Assembly: GCA_030041195.1 (NCBI GenBank)
Contig: JASHOI010000107.1
Location: forward strand, 1-16,214
From: Streptosporangiaceae bacterium
Lineage (GTDB): Bacteria; Actinomycetota; Actinomycetes; Streptosporangiales; Streptosporangiaceae
DNA: 16,214 bases
Direction of reading: 5' to 3'
The notes beneath the pieces were generated by a model that was given only the letters and a program-made list of their open reading frames with translations, was not told where the DNA came from and made no database searches. This document shows positions 1 to 9,773 of this stretch, piece by piece; the first letter of the stretch is position 1, and each line of letters opens with the position of its first letter. The position numbers and the translations under genes are program-made.

Positions 1-1304
1 AAGGGCGCCGCCGGGTCCGGCGGGGCGAAGGCCGCGTCCTCCAGCACCGCCCGGTGAAACGGCAGGACGGTGGCCACGCCCTCGACCTCGAATTCGGCCA
101 GCGCGCGCCGCGCGCGTTGCAGAGCCTGGCTGCGGTCCCTCCCGGTCACGATCAGCTTGGCGAGCATGGAGTCGAACTCCCGCCCGATGACGGCCCCTGC
201 GGTGACACCCGAGTCGACCCGGACCCCGGGTCCGCCCGGGACCTGCCAGGTTGTCAGCGCCCCGGGGCCGGGCAGAAACTCGCGACCCGGGTCCTCGGCG
301 TTGATCCGGAACTCGATGGCGTGGCCGCGGGCCGGAGGATCGTCGTAACCGAGTTCCTCGCCGTCGGCGAGCCTGAACTGCTCACGGACAAGGTCCAGGC
401 CGGTGATCTCCTCGCTCACCGGGTGCTCCACCTGCAGCCGCGTGTTCACCTCCAGGAAGCTGACGACGCCGTCGGCGCCGACCAGGAACTCGCACGTCCC
501 GGCGCCCACGTACGACGCCGCCCGCATGATCGCCTTGGACGCCTCGTACAGGCGTGCGACCTGGTCCGCCGTGAGAAAGGGCGCCGGCGCCTCCTCGACG
601 AGCTTCTGATGACGGCGCTGCAGCGTGCAGTCCCTGGTCGAGACCACGACCACGTGCCCGTGGGAGTCGGCGAGGCACTGCGTCTCGACGTGCCGCGGCC
701 GGTCGAGGTACCGCTCGACGAAGCACTCGCCGCGGCCGAAGGCGGCGACCGCCTCACGCGTGGCCGAACCGTACTGCTCGGCGATCTCTCCCAGTGTCCA
801 GGCCACCTTCAGGCCGCGGCCGCCACCGCCGAACGCCGCCTTGATCGCGACGGGCAGGCCGTGTTCGTTCGCGAAGGCGGTCACGTCGTCGGCACTGGCC
901 ACCGGGCGCCCGGGGACCAGCGGCGCGCCCACCCGCCGGGCAACCTCGCGTGCCGCGATCTTGTCGCCGAGCTGACGTATGGCCTCCGCCGGCGGCCCGA
1001 TCCAGGTGATCCCGGCCCCGGTCACCGCGTCGGCAAACTCCGCGTTCTCGGAAAGGAACCCATAGCCCGGGTGAACGGCGTCGGCGCCGGACCGCGCCGC
1101 CACCTCGAGCAGCTTCGCGATGTCGAGGTAGGTCTGGGCGGGCGCGGTCCCGCCGAGGGCGTACGCCTCGCCGGCCAGCCTGACGTGCGGGGCATCGCGG
1201 TCTGGGTCAGCGTAGACCGCGACGCTCTCCAGGCCGGCATCGCGGCACGCCCGGGCCACCCGGACGGCGATCTCGCCGCGGTTGGCGATCAGGACCTTGT
1301 GCAT
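1..1304 (-). CDS. accC: Acyl-CoA carboxylase biotin carboxylase (alpha) subunit, 3' end cut by the window edge
   Basis: This subunit carboxylates biotin using ATP and bicarbonate, the first half-reaction of acetyl/propionyl-CoA carboxylase in the cytosol. About 434 residues are visible. The N-terminus reads [20 protein letters not shown], the biotin carboxylase hallmark. An ATP-grasp glycine loop ([11 protein letters not shown], about residues 155-165), the [14 protein letters not shown] block (about 229-242) and the catalytic [12 protein letters not shown] motif (about 285-296) follow. The start is ATG at 1304, six bases after a GGGGGGAG ribosome site. Actinobacterial alpha subunits usually run to nearly 600 residues with a C-terminal biotin carrier domain; that part would lie beyond position 1 and cannot be checked. 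It is the last visible gene of the PKS operon, 261 bp after the epsilon gene, so it could have its own promoter. Whether it serves only this PKS or also general lipid synthesis is open. Streptomyces nomenclature would call it accA. Confidence 0.95.
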   Translation of the reverse strand, partial: MHKVLIANRGEIAVRVARACRDAGLESVAVYADPDRDAPHVRLAGEAYALGGTAPAQTYLDIAKLLEVAARSGADAVHPGYGFLSENAEFADAVTGAGITWIGPPAEAIRQLGDKIAAREVARRVGAPLVPGRPVASADDVTAFANEHGLPVAIKAAFGGGGRGLKVAWTLGEIAEQYGSATREAVAAFGRGECFVERYLDRPRHVETQCLADSHGHVVVVSTRDCTLQRRHQKLVEEAPAPFLTADQVARLYEASKAIMRAASYVGAGTCEFLVGADGVVSFLEVNTRLQVEHPVSEEITGLDLVREQFRLADGEELGYDDPPARGHAIEFRINAEDPGREFLPGPGALTTWQVPGGPGVRVDSGVTAGAVIGREFDSMLAKLIVTGRDRSQALQRARRALAEFEVEGVATVLPFHRAVLEDAAFAPPDPAAP

Positions 1305-1565
1305 CGGCGCTCCCCCCTGGGGCACTCGATCCCGGCGCCGGCGGTCATCGCCCGGTCCGATCCAGACATGGCTGCGCCCCCTCCCCGCTCCCGACGCGGC
1401 GACCCTCGCGCGGCCGCCACGTTGGCCCCCGTTCCTGCCCTCGGATGATCTGGGGCAGGCCCCGGAACACTGTCCTGTGAGCATCCTCGCGCGGCGAGCC
1501 GTGCTCGGCGCTAAACGACTCGCATAAGGCCGAAATCCGCGGCCCTTCCTGCCGGTTCGCCCTGG
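1305..1565. other. Non-coding gap between epsilon and biotin carboxylase genes
   Basis: This 261-bp stretch has no convincing gene. It holds a 7-bp inverted repeat (CCTGCCC at 1434-1440 and GGGCAGG at 1453-1459, 12-nt loop) without a following T-run. It also holds a 26-codon minus-strand reading frame (1289-1369) that has a strong GGGGAGGGGG ribosome site and overlaps the biotin carboxylase start. Neither has a clear role. The gap is the widest in the otherwise tightly packed operon, so an internal promoter here is possible, but I see no clear -10/-35 pair. Confidence 0.4.
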
Positions 1566-2551
<986 letters not shown>

Positions 2552-3775
2552 TCAGGCGGCGCGAAGCACCACCGCGGCGTTGAACCCCTCGAACCCGCGG
2601 GCCAGGACGAGGGCGGTGCGGACCGGGCCGGGCCTGGCCTGGCGGACGAGGTCAATGTCGCAGCCCGGTGCCAGTTCACCGACGCCGTAGGTGGGCGGTA
2701 TCACGCCGTCGCGCATGGCCAGCAACGCGGCGGCGACGTCCAGCGGCGGCCCGCCCGCGTACAGCCGGCCGCAGAGCGTCTTGGGCACGGTCACCGGAAC
2801 TCCGAACGGGCCGAACAGCGCGGCGAGCGCCGCCGCCTCGGCGCGGTCCGGGCCGGGCAGGCCGGCGCCGTCGGCGAAGACGACGTCCACGTCCCTGGGC
2901 GCGATCCGGGCGTCGGCGAGCGCGTCTTCGGCCGCGCGCTGCAGCGTCGGCGGCCTGCCGGTGCCCGGACGCGGGTCGAACGACGAGGCATAGCCGGCGA
3001 TCTCGCCGTACGGCCTGTCCACGCCGCGGGCAAACGCGCTGTCCGCACGCTCGGCGATCAGGATCGCGCCCCCCTCGCCTGGCACGTAACCGCACGCGGC
3101 CACGTCGAAAGGCAGATATGCCCGGAACGGGTCCTCCGCGCGACTCAGCAAGTCATTGGTGATCTGGCAGGTCAGCGCGTACGGGCCGATCGGTGCTTCG
3201 GTGCCGCCGGTGACGACCACGCTCGCGTCGCGCCGCAGCGCGCGCCGGGCCCGGCCGAGCGCGTCGAGGCCACCGGCCTGCTCGGAGACCACGACGCCGC
3301 ATGGCCCTTTCATCCCGTTCCTGATCGACAGCTGCCCGGTCGTGGCCGCGTAGAACCAGGCGATCGACTGGAACGGGCCGACGGCGCGGGGCCCGCGGCT
3401 CCACAGGGCCTCGATCTCGCGCTGCCCGAACTCGTTGCCGCCCGACGAGCTCGCCGTGACGACGGCCATGTCGTACTCTGGCTGCTCCGCCGGGACCAGG
3501 TCCGCGTCGGCAAGCGCCCGCTCCCCGGCGGCCAGCGCCAGCTGCGTCCAGCGGTCGGTTTGCACCGCGAGTCGATCCCCGCACTGCTCAGCGGGGTTGA
3601 GGTCGTCGATGAGCCCGGCGACGTGTATCGGATAGCCGTCAGCTTCGAACCTGCTGATCGGGCGCAGCCCGGTGACGCCGGCCAGCGTCGCCGCCCAGTA
3701 GCTGCCGGTGTCGCCGCCGTTGGGCGCGATTGCCGCGACGCCGGTGATCAGAGTCCGCTGCGAGTCGTCACCCAC
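2552..3775 (-). CDS. Type II PKS ketosynthase beta subunit (chain length factor)
   Basis: This is the 407-residue catalytically silent partner of the ketosynthase heterodimer; it sets chain length and, in known systems, helps generate the acetyl starter from malonyl-ACP. The thiolase fold is complete. The position of the active Cys is taken by Gln166 in [13 protein letters not shown], the diagnostic chain-length-factor substitution. Other family blocks are [11 protein letters not shown] and [19 protein letters not shown]. The start is GTG at 3775, overlapping the KS-alpha stop by 8 bp, as is usual for these pairs and consistent with coupled, equimolar synthesis. The next gene begins 54 bp downstream. 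The product chain length cannot be read safely by eye; the neighbours (cupin, TcmN-like and TcmI-like cyclases) suggest a whiE/tcm-type long unreduced chain. Confidence 0.96.
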   Translation of the reverse strand: MGDDSQRTLITGVAAIAPNGGDTGSYWAATLAGVTGLRPISRFEADGYPIHVAGLIDDLNPAEQCGDRLAVQTDRWTQLALAAGERALADADLVPAEQPEYDMAVVTASSSGGNEFGQREIEALWSRGPRAVGPFQSIAWFYAATTGQLSIRNGMKGPCGVVVSEQAGGLDALGRARRALRRDASVVVTGGTEAPIGPYALTCQITNDLLSRAEDPFRAYLPFDVAACGYVPGEGGAILIAERADSAFARGVDRPYGEIAGYASSFDPRPGTGRPPTLQRAAEDALADARIAPRDVDVVFADGAGLPGPDRAEAAALAALFGPFGVPVTVPKTLCGRLYAGGPPLDVAAALLAMRDGVIPPTYGVGELAPGCDIDLVRQARPGPVRTALVLARGFEGFNAAVVLRAA

Positions 3776-5045
3776 CCGACGCCACCATCCCCGGCCGGGT
3801 GAGCAGCATCGCCGTCTGGAATCCCCCGAACCCGCTGCCCACCGTCAAAACGGCATCGCTGCGCTGTTCGCGTGCGTGCAACGGCACGTAGTCGAGACCG
3901 AGCTCGGGGTCGGGCTCGTGCAGGTTGGCGGTCGGGGGAACGACGCTGTGCTCGATGGCCAGCGCCGACGCCGCGACCTCGATGGCGCCGATCGCGCCGA
4001 GCGAGTGCCCGACCATTGACTTGATCGAGCTCACCGGGACCTCGTAGGCCCGCGCGCCGAGGCTCGCCTTGAATGCCGCGGTCTCGTGACGGTCGTTCTG
4101 GCGGGTGCCGGATCCGTGCGCGTTGATGTAGTCGATGTCCTCGGGGGCGAGCCGCGCGCGGCCCATGGCCACCCTGATCGCCTCGGCCATCTCCAGGCCG
4201 TCAGCCTTCAGCCCGGTCATGTGATACGCGTTACTGCGCTGGGCGTAGCCGGCGATCTCGCAGTAGATGTGTGCGCCGCGGCGGCGCGCCTCGTCGGCCG
4301 GCTCGAGAACAAAGACCGCGGCGCCCTCGCCGAGCACGAACCCGTCCCGGCTGGCGTCGAAGGGCCGTGACGCGTGCGCCGGGTCGTCGTTGTTCGGCGA
4401 GGTCGCCTTGATGGCGTCGAAGCAGGCCACGGTGATCGGCGAGATCGGCGCGTCGGTCGCGCCGGCGATCACCACATCGGCCCGGCCGTCCTCGATGAGC
4501 TCCGCCCCGTCCGCCACGGCGTCCAGTCCCGACGTGCACCCGGTCGAGGTGACGCTCGCCGGGCCCTCCGCGCCGCAGTCCCAGGCGACCTCTGCCGCGA
4601 TCGTGCTGGGGATCAGCGCGCGGTACAGATGGCGGGACGCCTTGGCCGGGTCGACGACCCAGCGCTTACCCATGTCGCTCACCACGACGTACTGCTGCTC
4701 AAGCGTGATGGTGTTGCCGACCGCGCTGCCGATGCTGACGCCGATCCGGCTGGGCGGCACGTTGCCGGTATCGAGCTTGCTGTCGGCCAGCGCCTCACGC
4801 GCGCACACGAGCGCGAACTGCGAGCAGCGGTCCGTCCGCTGCGTCTCCTCGGCCGTGAGACCCTCCGCGGCCGGGTCGAAGTCGCATTCGGCCGCGATGC
4901 GGGAGCGGAACCCCGCCGGGTCGAACAGGGTTATGCCGCGGGTGGCCGTCATGCCCGAGGTGAGCAAGGCCCAGAACGCCTTCGTGCCGTTGCCACCGGG
5001 TGCCATGACGCCGATGCCGGTTATCGCGGCCCGCCGCTGGCTCAC
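3768..5045 (-). CDS. Type II PKS ketosynthase alpha subunit
   Basis: This 425-residue enzyme performs the repeated decarboxylative Claisen condensations that build the poly-beta-keto chain on the ACP, in a cytosolic complex with the chain length factor. All catalytic residues are present: Cys170 in [14 protein letters not shown], His310 in [16 protein letters not shown], Lys342 and His347 in [18 protein letters not shown]. Length and motifs match whiE-III/tcmK-type KS-alpha proteins. The start is GTG at 5045, overlapping the cupin stop as GTGA; the 3' end overlaps the KS-beta start by 8 bp. It sits in the middle of a minus-strand operon and is expected to be co-transcribed with both neighbours. 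Confidence 0.97.
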   Translation of the reverse strand: MSQRRAAITGIGVMAPGGNGTKAFWALLTSGMTATRGITLFDPAGFRSRIAAECDFDPAAEGLTAEETQRTDRCSQFALVCAREALADSKLDTGNVPPSRIGVSIGSAVGNTITLEQQYVVVSDMGKRWVVDPAKASRHLYRALIPSTIAAEVAWDCGAEGPASVTSTGCTSGLDAVADGAELIEDGRADVVIAGATDAPISPITVACFDAIKATSPNNDDPAHASRPFDASRDGFVLGEGAAVFVLEPADEARRRGAHIYCEIAGYAQRSNAYHMTGLKADGLEMAEAIRVAMGRARLAPEDIDYINAHGSGTRQNDRHETAAFKASLGARAYEVPVSSIKSMVGHSLGAIGAIEVAASALAIEHSVVPPTANLHEPDPELGLDYVPLHAREQRSDAVLTVGSGFGGFQTAMLLTRPGMVASGG

Positions 5046-5455
5046 CTGGGCTCACCGGAGGTTGCGTGTGTGGGCTCGGTGTCGACGTGACCCAGATCGG
5101 GGCGCGGCGCCAGCGGGCCCAGGTGGAAGACCGCGAACGCCGGCTGCCCGGCATCGCTGTTCTCCAGGCGGTGCCGGGTGCCGATCGGGATGAACAGGCC
5201 TTCGCCGGCGCCGAGCGGCAACGGTTCCCCGTCGAGCCTGACCAGCAGTTGGCCGCTGACCAGGTAGACGAACTCCTCCGAGTACGGGTGGTAGTGCTCG
5301 GTGACGCACTCGCCGGGCTGGAGAGTGAGCACTCCCATGAAGCCCGAGGTCGACTTCACCGTTGCGGGGCTGAGCATCGTGCGGAGATCGCCGCCGCGGC
5401 GGCGGTTGGGCTCCACGTCGCTCGCCGCGACCTTGGCCCATCGTGCGTTTGTCAC
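5042..5455 (-). CDS. Cupin-domain polyketide cyclase/biosynthesis protein (WhiE-II/TcmJ-like)
   Basis: This is a 137-residue single-domain cupin. Motif 1 is visible as G48 then H54-Y-H56 and E61 ending at G68 ([17 protein letters not shown]). Motif 2 supplies His95 in [11 protein letters not shown], so the usual three-His/one-Glu metal site is intact. The N-terminal block [20 protein letters not shown] and the C-terminal [17 protein letters not shown] are typical of the cupins found directly upstream of KS-alpha in spore pigment and tetracenomycin clusters, where they assist cyclisation; the exact reaction is not settled in the family. The start is GTG at 5455 after GGAAGGA (7-nt spacer), 24 bp from the beta-subunit stop. 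Confidence 0.92.
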   Translation of the reverse strand: MTNARWAKVAASDVEPNRRRGGDLRTMLSPATVKSTSGFMGVLTLQPGECVTEHYHPYSEEFVYLVSGQLLVRLDGEPLPLGAGEGLFIPIGTRHRLENSDAGQPAFAVFHLGPLAPRPDLGHVDTEPTHATSGEPR

Positions 5456-5479
5456 CAGGTGTCCTTCCGAGGTCCGCCG

Positions 5480-7105
<1,626 letters not shown>

Positions 7106-7144
7106 TACTGCTCCCCATGACCGTGCGTTCGGACGGGCGTTGCG

Positions 7145-7471
7145 TCAGGCTGGCGGGCGCCAGAGATAAAACTCCCTGGCCATCGCGTCACTCGGGCTCC
7201 GCCATGTCGCGGGATCGTAGGCGGTGACGTGTTCCGACAGCTTCATGTTGATGTCGGCGAACAGCGGGTGCTCACGTACCTCGGCCAGCGGGAGAGCCAG
7301 GTCCTCATCGCTGTCAATTGAATGGAAATAGAGGTCATGAAAACGGTAAAGGCGCCGCTCCCGTACACCCAGCATCCGCGGAAGCTCGCCCATGTCGGAC
7401 TCTGCGAAGATATTCCTGATAGGCTCCTCGCTCCCTTGCCTCATGCGGGCAACAATAAGCGTCCGTGACAT
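7145..7471 (-). CDS. TcmI-family type II polyketide cyclase
   Basis: This is a 108-residue ferredoxin-like-fold cyclase of the TcmI/WhiE-ORFVII family, which closes later rings of the polyketide. Family marks are SRTLIVARMRQGSEEPI at the N-terminus, the ERRLYRFHDLYFHSI block (about 38-52) and REHPLFADINMKLSEHVTAY followed by DPATWRSPSDAMAREFYLW at the C-terminus. Length is normal for the family. The start is ATG at 7471, four bases after GGAGGGGGG. It is the first gene of the PKS operon, facing the repeat-rich control region. Its codon use is unlike its neighbours: several A/T-ending codons (CTT, CGT, TTT, CAT, TAT, TCA, ATT) cluster around 7305-7350, which suggests either separate origin or deliberate slow translation. 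Confidence 0.93.
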   Translation of the reverse strand: MSRTLIVARMRQGSEEPIRNIFAESDMGELPRMLGVRERRLYRFHDLYFHSIDSDEDLALPLAEVREHPLFADINMKLSEHVTAYDPATWRSPSDAMAREFYLWRPPA

Positions 7472-7486
7472 GACAACCCCCCTCCA

Positions 7487-7527
7487 CGGATGAGTTCCCC
7501 TGCGTACGCCGGATTAGTTCCCCTGCG
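7487..7527. repeat. 18-bp direct repeat pair next to the cyclase ribosome site
   Basis: Copies CGGATGAGTTCCCCTGCG (7487-7504) and CGGATTAGTTCCCCTGCG (7510-7527) match at 17 of 18 positions and are 23 bp apart. An 11-bp core CGGATTAGTTC recurs at 7621-7631. The nearer copy touches the GGAGGGGGG ribosome site of the first PKS operon gene, so it lies in the leader RNA or at a promoter very close to the start. A regulator site or an RNA-level element are both possible. Confidence 0.7.
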
Positions 7528-7556
7528 TCCATCACGCGTAAACATTTCCTGCTCCG

Positions 7557-7618
7557 GGCTGCGAATCGGCGTGAATGGGGATATGTTATTTTCCAGGTTA
7601 CGGACCGGCGTGAACGGG
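7557..7618. repeat. 23-bp imperfect direct repeats, 39 bp apart
   Basis: Segments 7557-7579 and 7596-7618 match at 18 of 23 positions, sharing the core CGGCGTGAA; all five differences are transitions. The spacing of 39 bp is 13 codons, and in one minus-strand frame both copies read PFTP(V/I)R. They flank a possible minus-strand -10 box, as expected for operator sites. I favour a regulator-binding role over a coding one. Confidence 0.65.
7583..7588 (-). promoter_or_regulatory. Possible -10 box of the PKS operon
   Basis: On the minus strand TAACAT fits the TANNNT pattern and lies in the most A/T-rich part of the region. No good -35 hexamer is seen at 17-18 bp; TTCACG lies 20 bp upstream, inside one 23-bp repeat copy. 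If used, the leader would be about 100 nt. This is weak evidence. Confidence 0.25.
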
Positions 7619-7648
7619 TACGGATTAGTTCGGTTCACCTATTCCGAC

Positions 7649-7678
7649 CCGCGCGCGACAGGCTTAGAAGCCGCGCGG
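7649..7678. repeat. Bulged inverted repeat upstream of PKS promoter region
   Basis: An inner perfect repeat GGCTT-AG-AAGCC (7661-7672) is enclosed by CCGCGC (7649-7654) and GCGCGG (7673-7678), with a 6-nt bulge on one side. It could be a regulator site; it has no T-run in either direction, so a terminator is unlikely. Confidence 0.4.
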
Positions 7679-7746
7679 ATAGGGCAATGGAATAGGGGCG
7701 GTGATCATGAAAGCGGGGGGAGCCTGTTGGGATCGCAAGGCGGAAA

Positions 7747-7773
7747 GCAGCGAATAGTGGACATATTCGCTGC
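7747..7773. repeat. Perfect 10-bp inverted repeat, candidate operator
   Basis: GCAGCGAATA (7747-7756) and TATTCGCTGC (7764-7773) are exact inverse complements around a 7-nt spacer. It sits about 75 bp upstream of the exporter -10 box and is not followed by a T-run, so an operator for a dimeric regulator is more likely than a terminator. Confidence 0.65.
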
Positions 7774-7848
7774 GGCAATGTACCCGGATTTCGCCCGGCA
7801 CCGCGAGCCCGGCAGTCCCATTCGCACGGCCGCCACTGGGGGCGGGGC

Positions 7849-7854
7849 TACGAT
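7849..7854 (+). promoter_or_regulatory. -10 box of a probably leaderless exporter mRNA
   Basis: TACGAT matches the actinobacterial TANNNT -10 pattern and ends 9 nt before the ATG at 7864. There is no ribosome site before that ATG, and an in-frame stop (TGA, 7858-7860) lies just upstream. Together these suggest that transcription starts at or next to the A of the start codon. No convincing -35 element is seen. Confidence 0.5.
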
Positions 7855-7863
7855 GTGTGACCA

Positions 7864-8865
7864 ATGAGCACCGTAGCGGCGCCCGCAAGCGCCACCCACT
7901 CGCCTCAGCCCAATCTGGCCGGGATCATTCACACCGAGGACCTGACCAAGGTCTACCCGGAAGCCGACTTCGCCGCCGTCGACGGGCTCAACCTCGACGT
8001 CAGCGCGGGTGAGATCTTTGGGCTGCTCGGGCCCAACGGCGCCGGCAAGACCACGACCGCGGGCATGCTGACCACGCGCGTGGTGCCGACGTCGGGCCGG
8101 GCTCTGCTCGCGGGTGTCGACGTCGCCGCGCATCCGGCGCTCGCCAAGCAGCTGAGCGGCATCGTGTCGCAACAGAACACCCTCGACCGCCAGCTCACCG
8201 TGTGGGAGAACCTGTACTTCCACGGCCGGCTGTTCGGCATGGGGGCCAAAACCTCCCGGCAGATCGCCGACGACCTGCTCGAGCAGTTCCACCTGACTCG
8301 CTGGGCCAAGGCCTCCGTGTACGCGCTGTCCGGCGGCATGGCCCAGCGGCTGATGGTCGCAAGGGCCATCTTCCACCGCCCTTCGGTGCTGTTCCTCGAC
8401 GAGCCGACGGCCGGGCTCGACCCGCAAAGCAGGCTGGCGCTGTGGGACCTGCTCGGTGAGCTGCACCGGGCCGGGCAGACGATCCTGCTCACTACTCACT
8501 ACATGGAAGAAGCCGACCGGCTCTGCGACCGGGTCGCGATCATGGACCACGGCAAGATCCTCGCGCTGGACACGCCCGCCGCGCTCAAGCAGAGCATCGG
8601 CGCCGACACGGTCGTCACGGTCAAGGCCACCGGCGACGCCGCCAGCCTGGCCAAGGCGCTGGAACGCGACGTCGACGGCGTCACCCGCACCCGCGTGATG
8701 GACGGGGGAGTCCAGCTGCACGTACAGGGCAACGAACGGCTGGTCCCGCGCGTCGTGGCGGCGGCCGAGCACGCGGGCTTCGACCTGATCGACCTGTCGA
8801 TCTCCGAGCCCAGCCTGGAGACGGTGTTCATCAACCTCACGGGCAAGGAACTCCGGGAGGACTGA
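7864..8865 (+). CDS. ABC transporter ATP-binding protein, DrrA-like
   Basis: This 333-residue ATPase powers an exporter together with the permease encoded next. Visible motifs are Walker A GPNGAGKTT (about 56-64), the Q-loop region GIVSQQNTLD (about 99-108), signature LSGGM (about 155-159), Walker B VLFLDEP (about 175-181) and H-loop LTTHYMEE (His212). The C-terminal extension after about residue 235, ending in SLETVFINLTGKELRED, is typical of the DrrA/antibiotic-resistance group. The start ATG at 7864 has no ribosome site and fits a leaderless transcript. It is divergent from the PKS operon with a shared control region, so polyketide export or self-resistance is the natural guess; the substrate cannot be read from sequence. 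Confidence 0.95.
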   Translation: MSTVAAPASATHSPQPNLAGIIHTEDLTKVYPEADFAAVDGLNLDVSAGEIFGLLGPNGAGKTTTAGMLTTRVVPTSGRALLAGVDVAAHPALAKQLSGIVSQQNTLDRQLTVWENLYFHGRLFGMGAKTSRQIADDLLEQFHLTRWAKASVYALSGGMAQRLMVARAIFHRPSVLFLDEPTAGLDPQSRLALWDLLGELHRAGQTILLTTHYMEEADRLCDRVAIMDHGKILALDTPAALKQSIGADTVVTVKATGDAASLAKALERDVDGVTRTRVMDGGVQLHVQGNERLVPRVVAAAEHAGFDLIDLSISEPSLETVFINLTGKELRED

Positions 8866-9773
8866 TGGCTACCTCTACCACGACACCCACCACCACGACG
8901 GAGCTGCCGGGCGCCAGCCCGCAGCGGATCGGCGGCGGGCCTACCCGCTCGGTCGCCGCGGCAAGCTGGACCGCGCTCGGCGCGCTGATGCTGCGCGACC
9001 TGGTCGTGCTGGGCAAGCACCTGTGGGAGTTCGTGCTCCGCACGATCATCCAGCCGTTCCTGCTGTGCTTTGTCTTCCTGTTCATTTTCCCGAAGATCGG
9101 CCAGAGCGTCGGCGGCGGGCATGGCCCGGCGGCGGAGTCAGCGTTCGCGACGATCCTGGTGGGCGGCGTGATCGGGATCTCGGTCATGTTCCAGGGCGTG
9201 CAGTCGATCGCGCTGGCGATGGCGCAGGAGTTCGGCTTCACCCGGGAGATCGAGGACCGGGTCCAGGCCCCGTGCCCGATCTGGCTGGTGGCCATCGCCA
9301 AGGTGCTGTCCGGCGCGGCCCAGGGCGTGCTCTCGGCGATCATCGTGCTGCCGATGGTGTGGCTTGTGCACGCGCCCGGCGTGCACGCCCACCTCGTCTT
9401 CCACTGGTGGATCATCCTGACGTTCGTGCCGCTGGCGTGCGTGGCCATGGCCGGTCTTGGGCTGTTGCTCGGCACCAGCTTCGAGCCGCGCAACATAGGC
9501 CTCATGTTCGGCTTCATCATCTTGCCGATCACGTTCCTCGGCGGCACCTACTACTCGTGGACCAGGCTGGCGCCGGTCAAGATCGGTGGGTTCCACTGGC
9601 TGCAGACCGTCGTCCTGATCAACCCGCTGATCTACGTAAACGAAGGGATGCGGGCGGCGTTCACCGGCGCACCACACATGCACCTGTACGTCCTGTATCC
9701 CGTCGTCGTCGCGTTCGGGGCCCTGTTCCTGGCTCTGGGACTGCGCAACTTCCGCCGCCGCGTCCTTTCCTAA
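8865..9773 (+). CDS. ABC-2 type transporter permease, DrrB-like
   Basis: This 302-residue membrane protein has a Thr/Pro-rich cytosolic N-terminus (about 1-30), then about six membrane segments near residues 61-77, 93-117, 145-168, 181-204, 210-228 and 274-293. The loop EFGFTREIEDRVQAP (about 122-135) resembles the cytosolic coupling segment of ABC-2 permeases. The ATG at 8865 overlaps the ATPase stop by one base (TGATG), with GGGAGG just upstream, so the two are coupled and likely form the usual 2+2 exporter. The TAA stop overlaps the stop of the opposing DAHP synthase gene by 3 bp, leaving no room for a terminator between the two convergent genes. Confidence 0.94.
   Translation: MATSTTTPTTTTELPGASPQRIGGGPTRSVAAASWTALGALMLRDLVVLGKHLWEFVLRTIIQPFLLCFVFLFIFPKIGQSVGGGHGPAAESAFATILVGGVIGISVMFQGVQSIALAMAQEFGFTREIEDRVQAPCPIWLVAIAKVLSGAAQGVLSAIIVLPMVWLVHAPGVHAHLVFHWWIILTFVPLACVAMAGLGLLLGTSFEPRNIGLMFGFIILPITFLGGTYYSWTRLAPVKIGGFHWLQTVVLINPLIYVNEGMRAAFTGAPHMHLYVLYPVVVAFGALFLALGLRNFRRRVLS

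Larger units (their letters stand above)
7472..7863. promoter_or_regulatory. Divergent control region between PKS operon and ABC exporter
   Basis: This 392-bp non-coding region is visibly richer in A/T than the genes on either side and must hold the promoters of both the leftward PKS operon and the rightward exporter. It contains an 18-bp direct repeat pair next to the cyclase ribosome site (7487-7504, 7510-7527), a partial third copy (7621-7631), a 23-bp imperfect direct repeat pair (7557-7579, 7596-7618), a bulged inverted repeat (7649-7678) and a perfect 10-bp inverted repeat (7747-7773). Each is listed separately. Such density of repeats suggests binding by one or more regulators; none is encoded in the window. 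Confidence 0.75.

Noticed and set aside
54..1448. Long plus-strand open frame opposite the biotin carboxylase gene
   Set aside because: It is antisense to a well-conserved enzyme and its translation is low-complexity Arg/Gly/Asp-rich sequence with no family resemblance; such frames are common opposite high-GC genes.
2552..3775. Missing active-site Cys in the second ketosynthase taken as gene decay
   Set aside because: Gln at this position is the normal hallmark of chain length factors, not a defect.
7490..7867. 125-codon plus-strand frame across the divergent control region
   Set aside because: It overlaps the exporter start, runs through both repeat families and has no family resemblance; its internal RIGVNG/RTGVNG repeat simply reflects the DNA repeats.
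7705..8772. 355-codon minus-strand open frame opposite the ABC ATPase
   Set aside because: It lies antisense to all ATPase motifs, with composition typical of a shadow frame.
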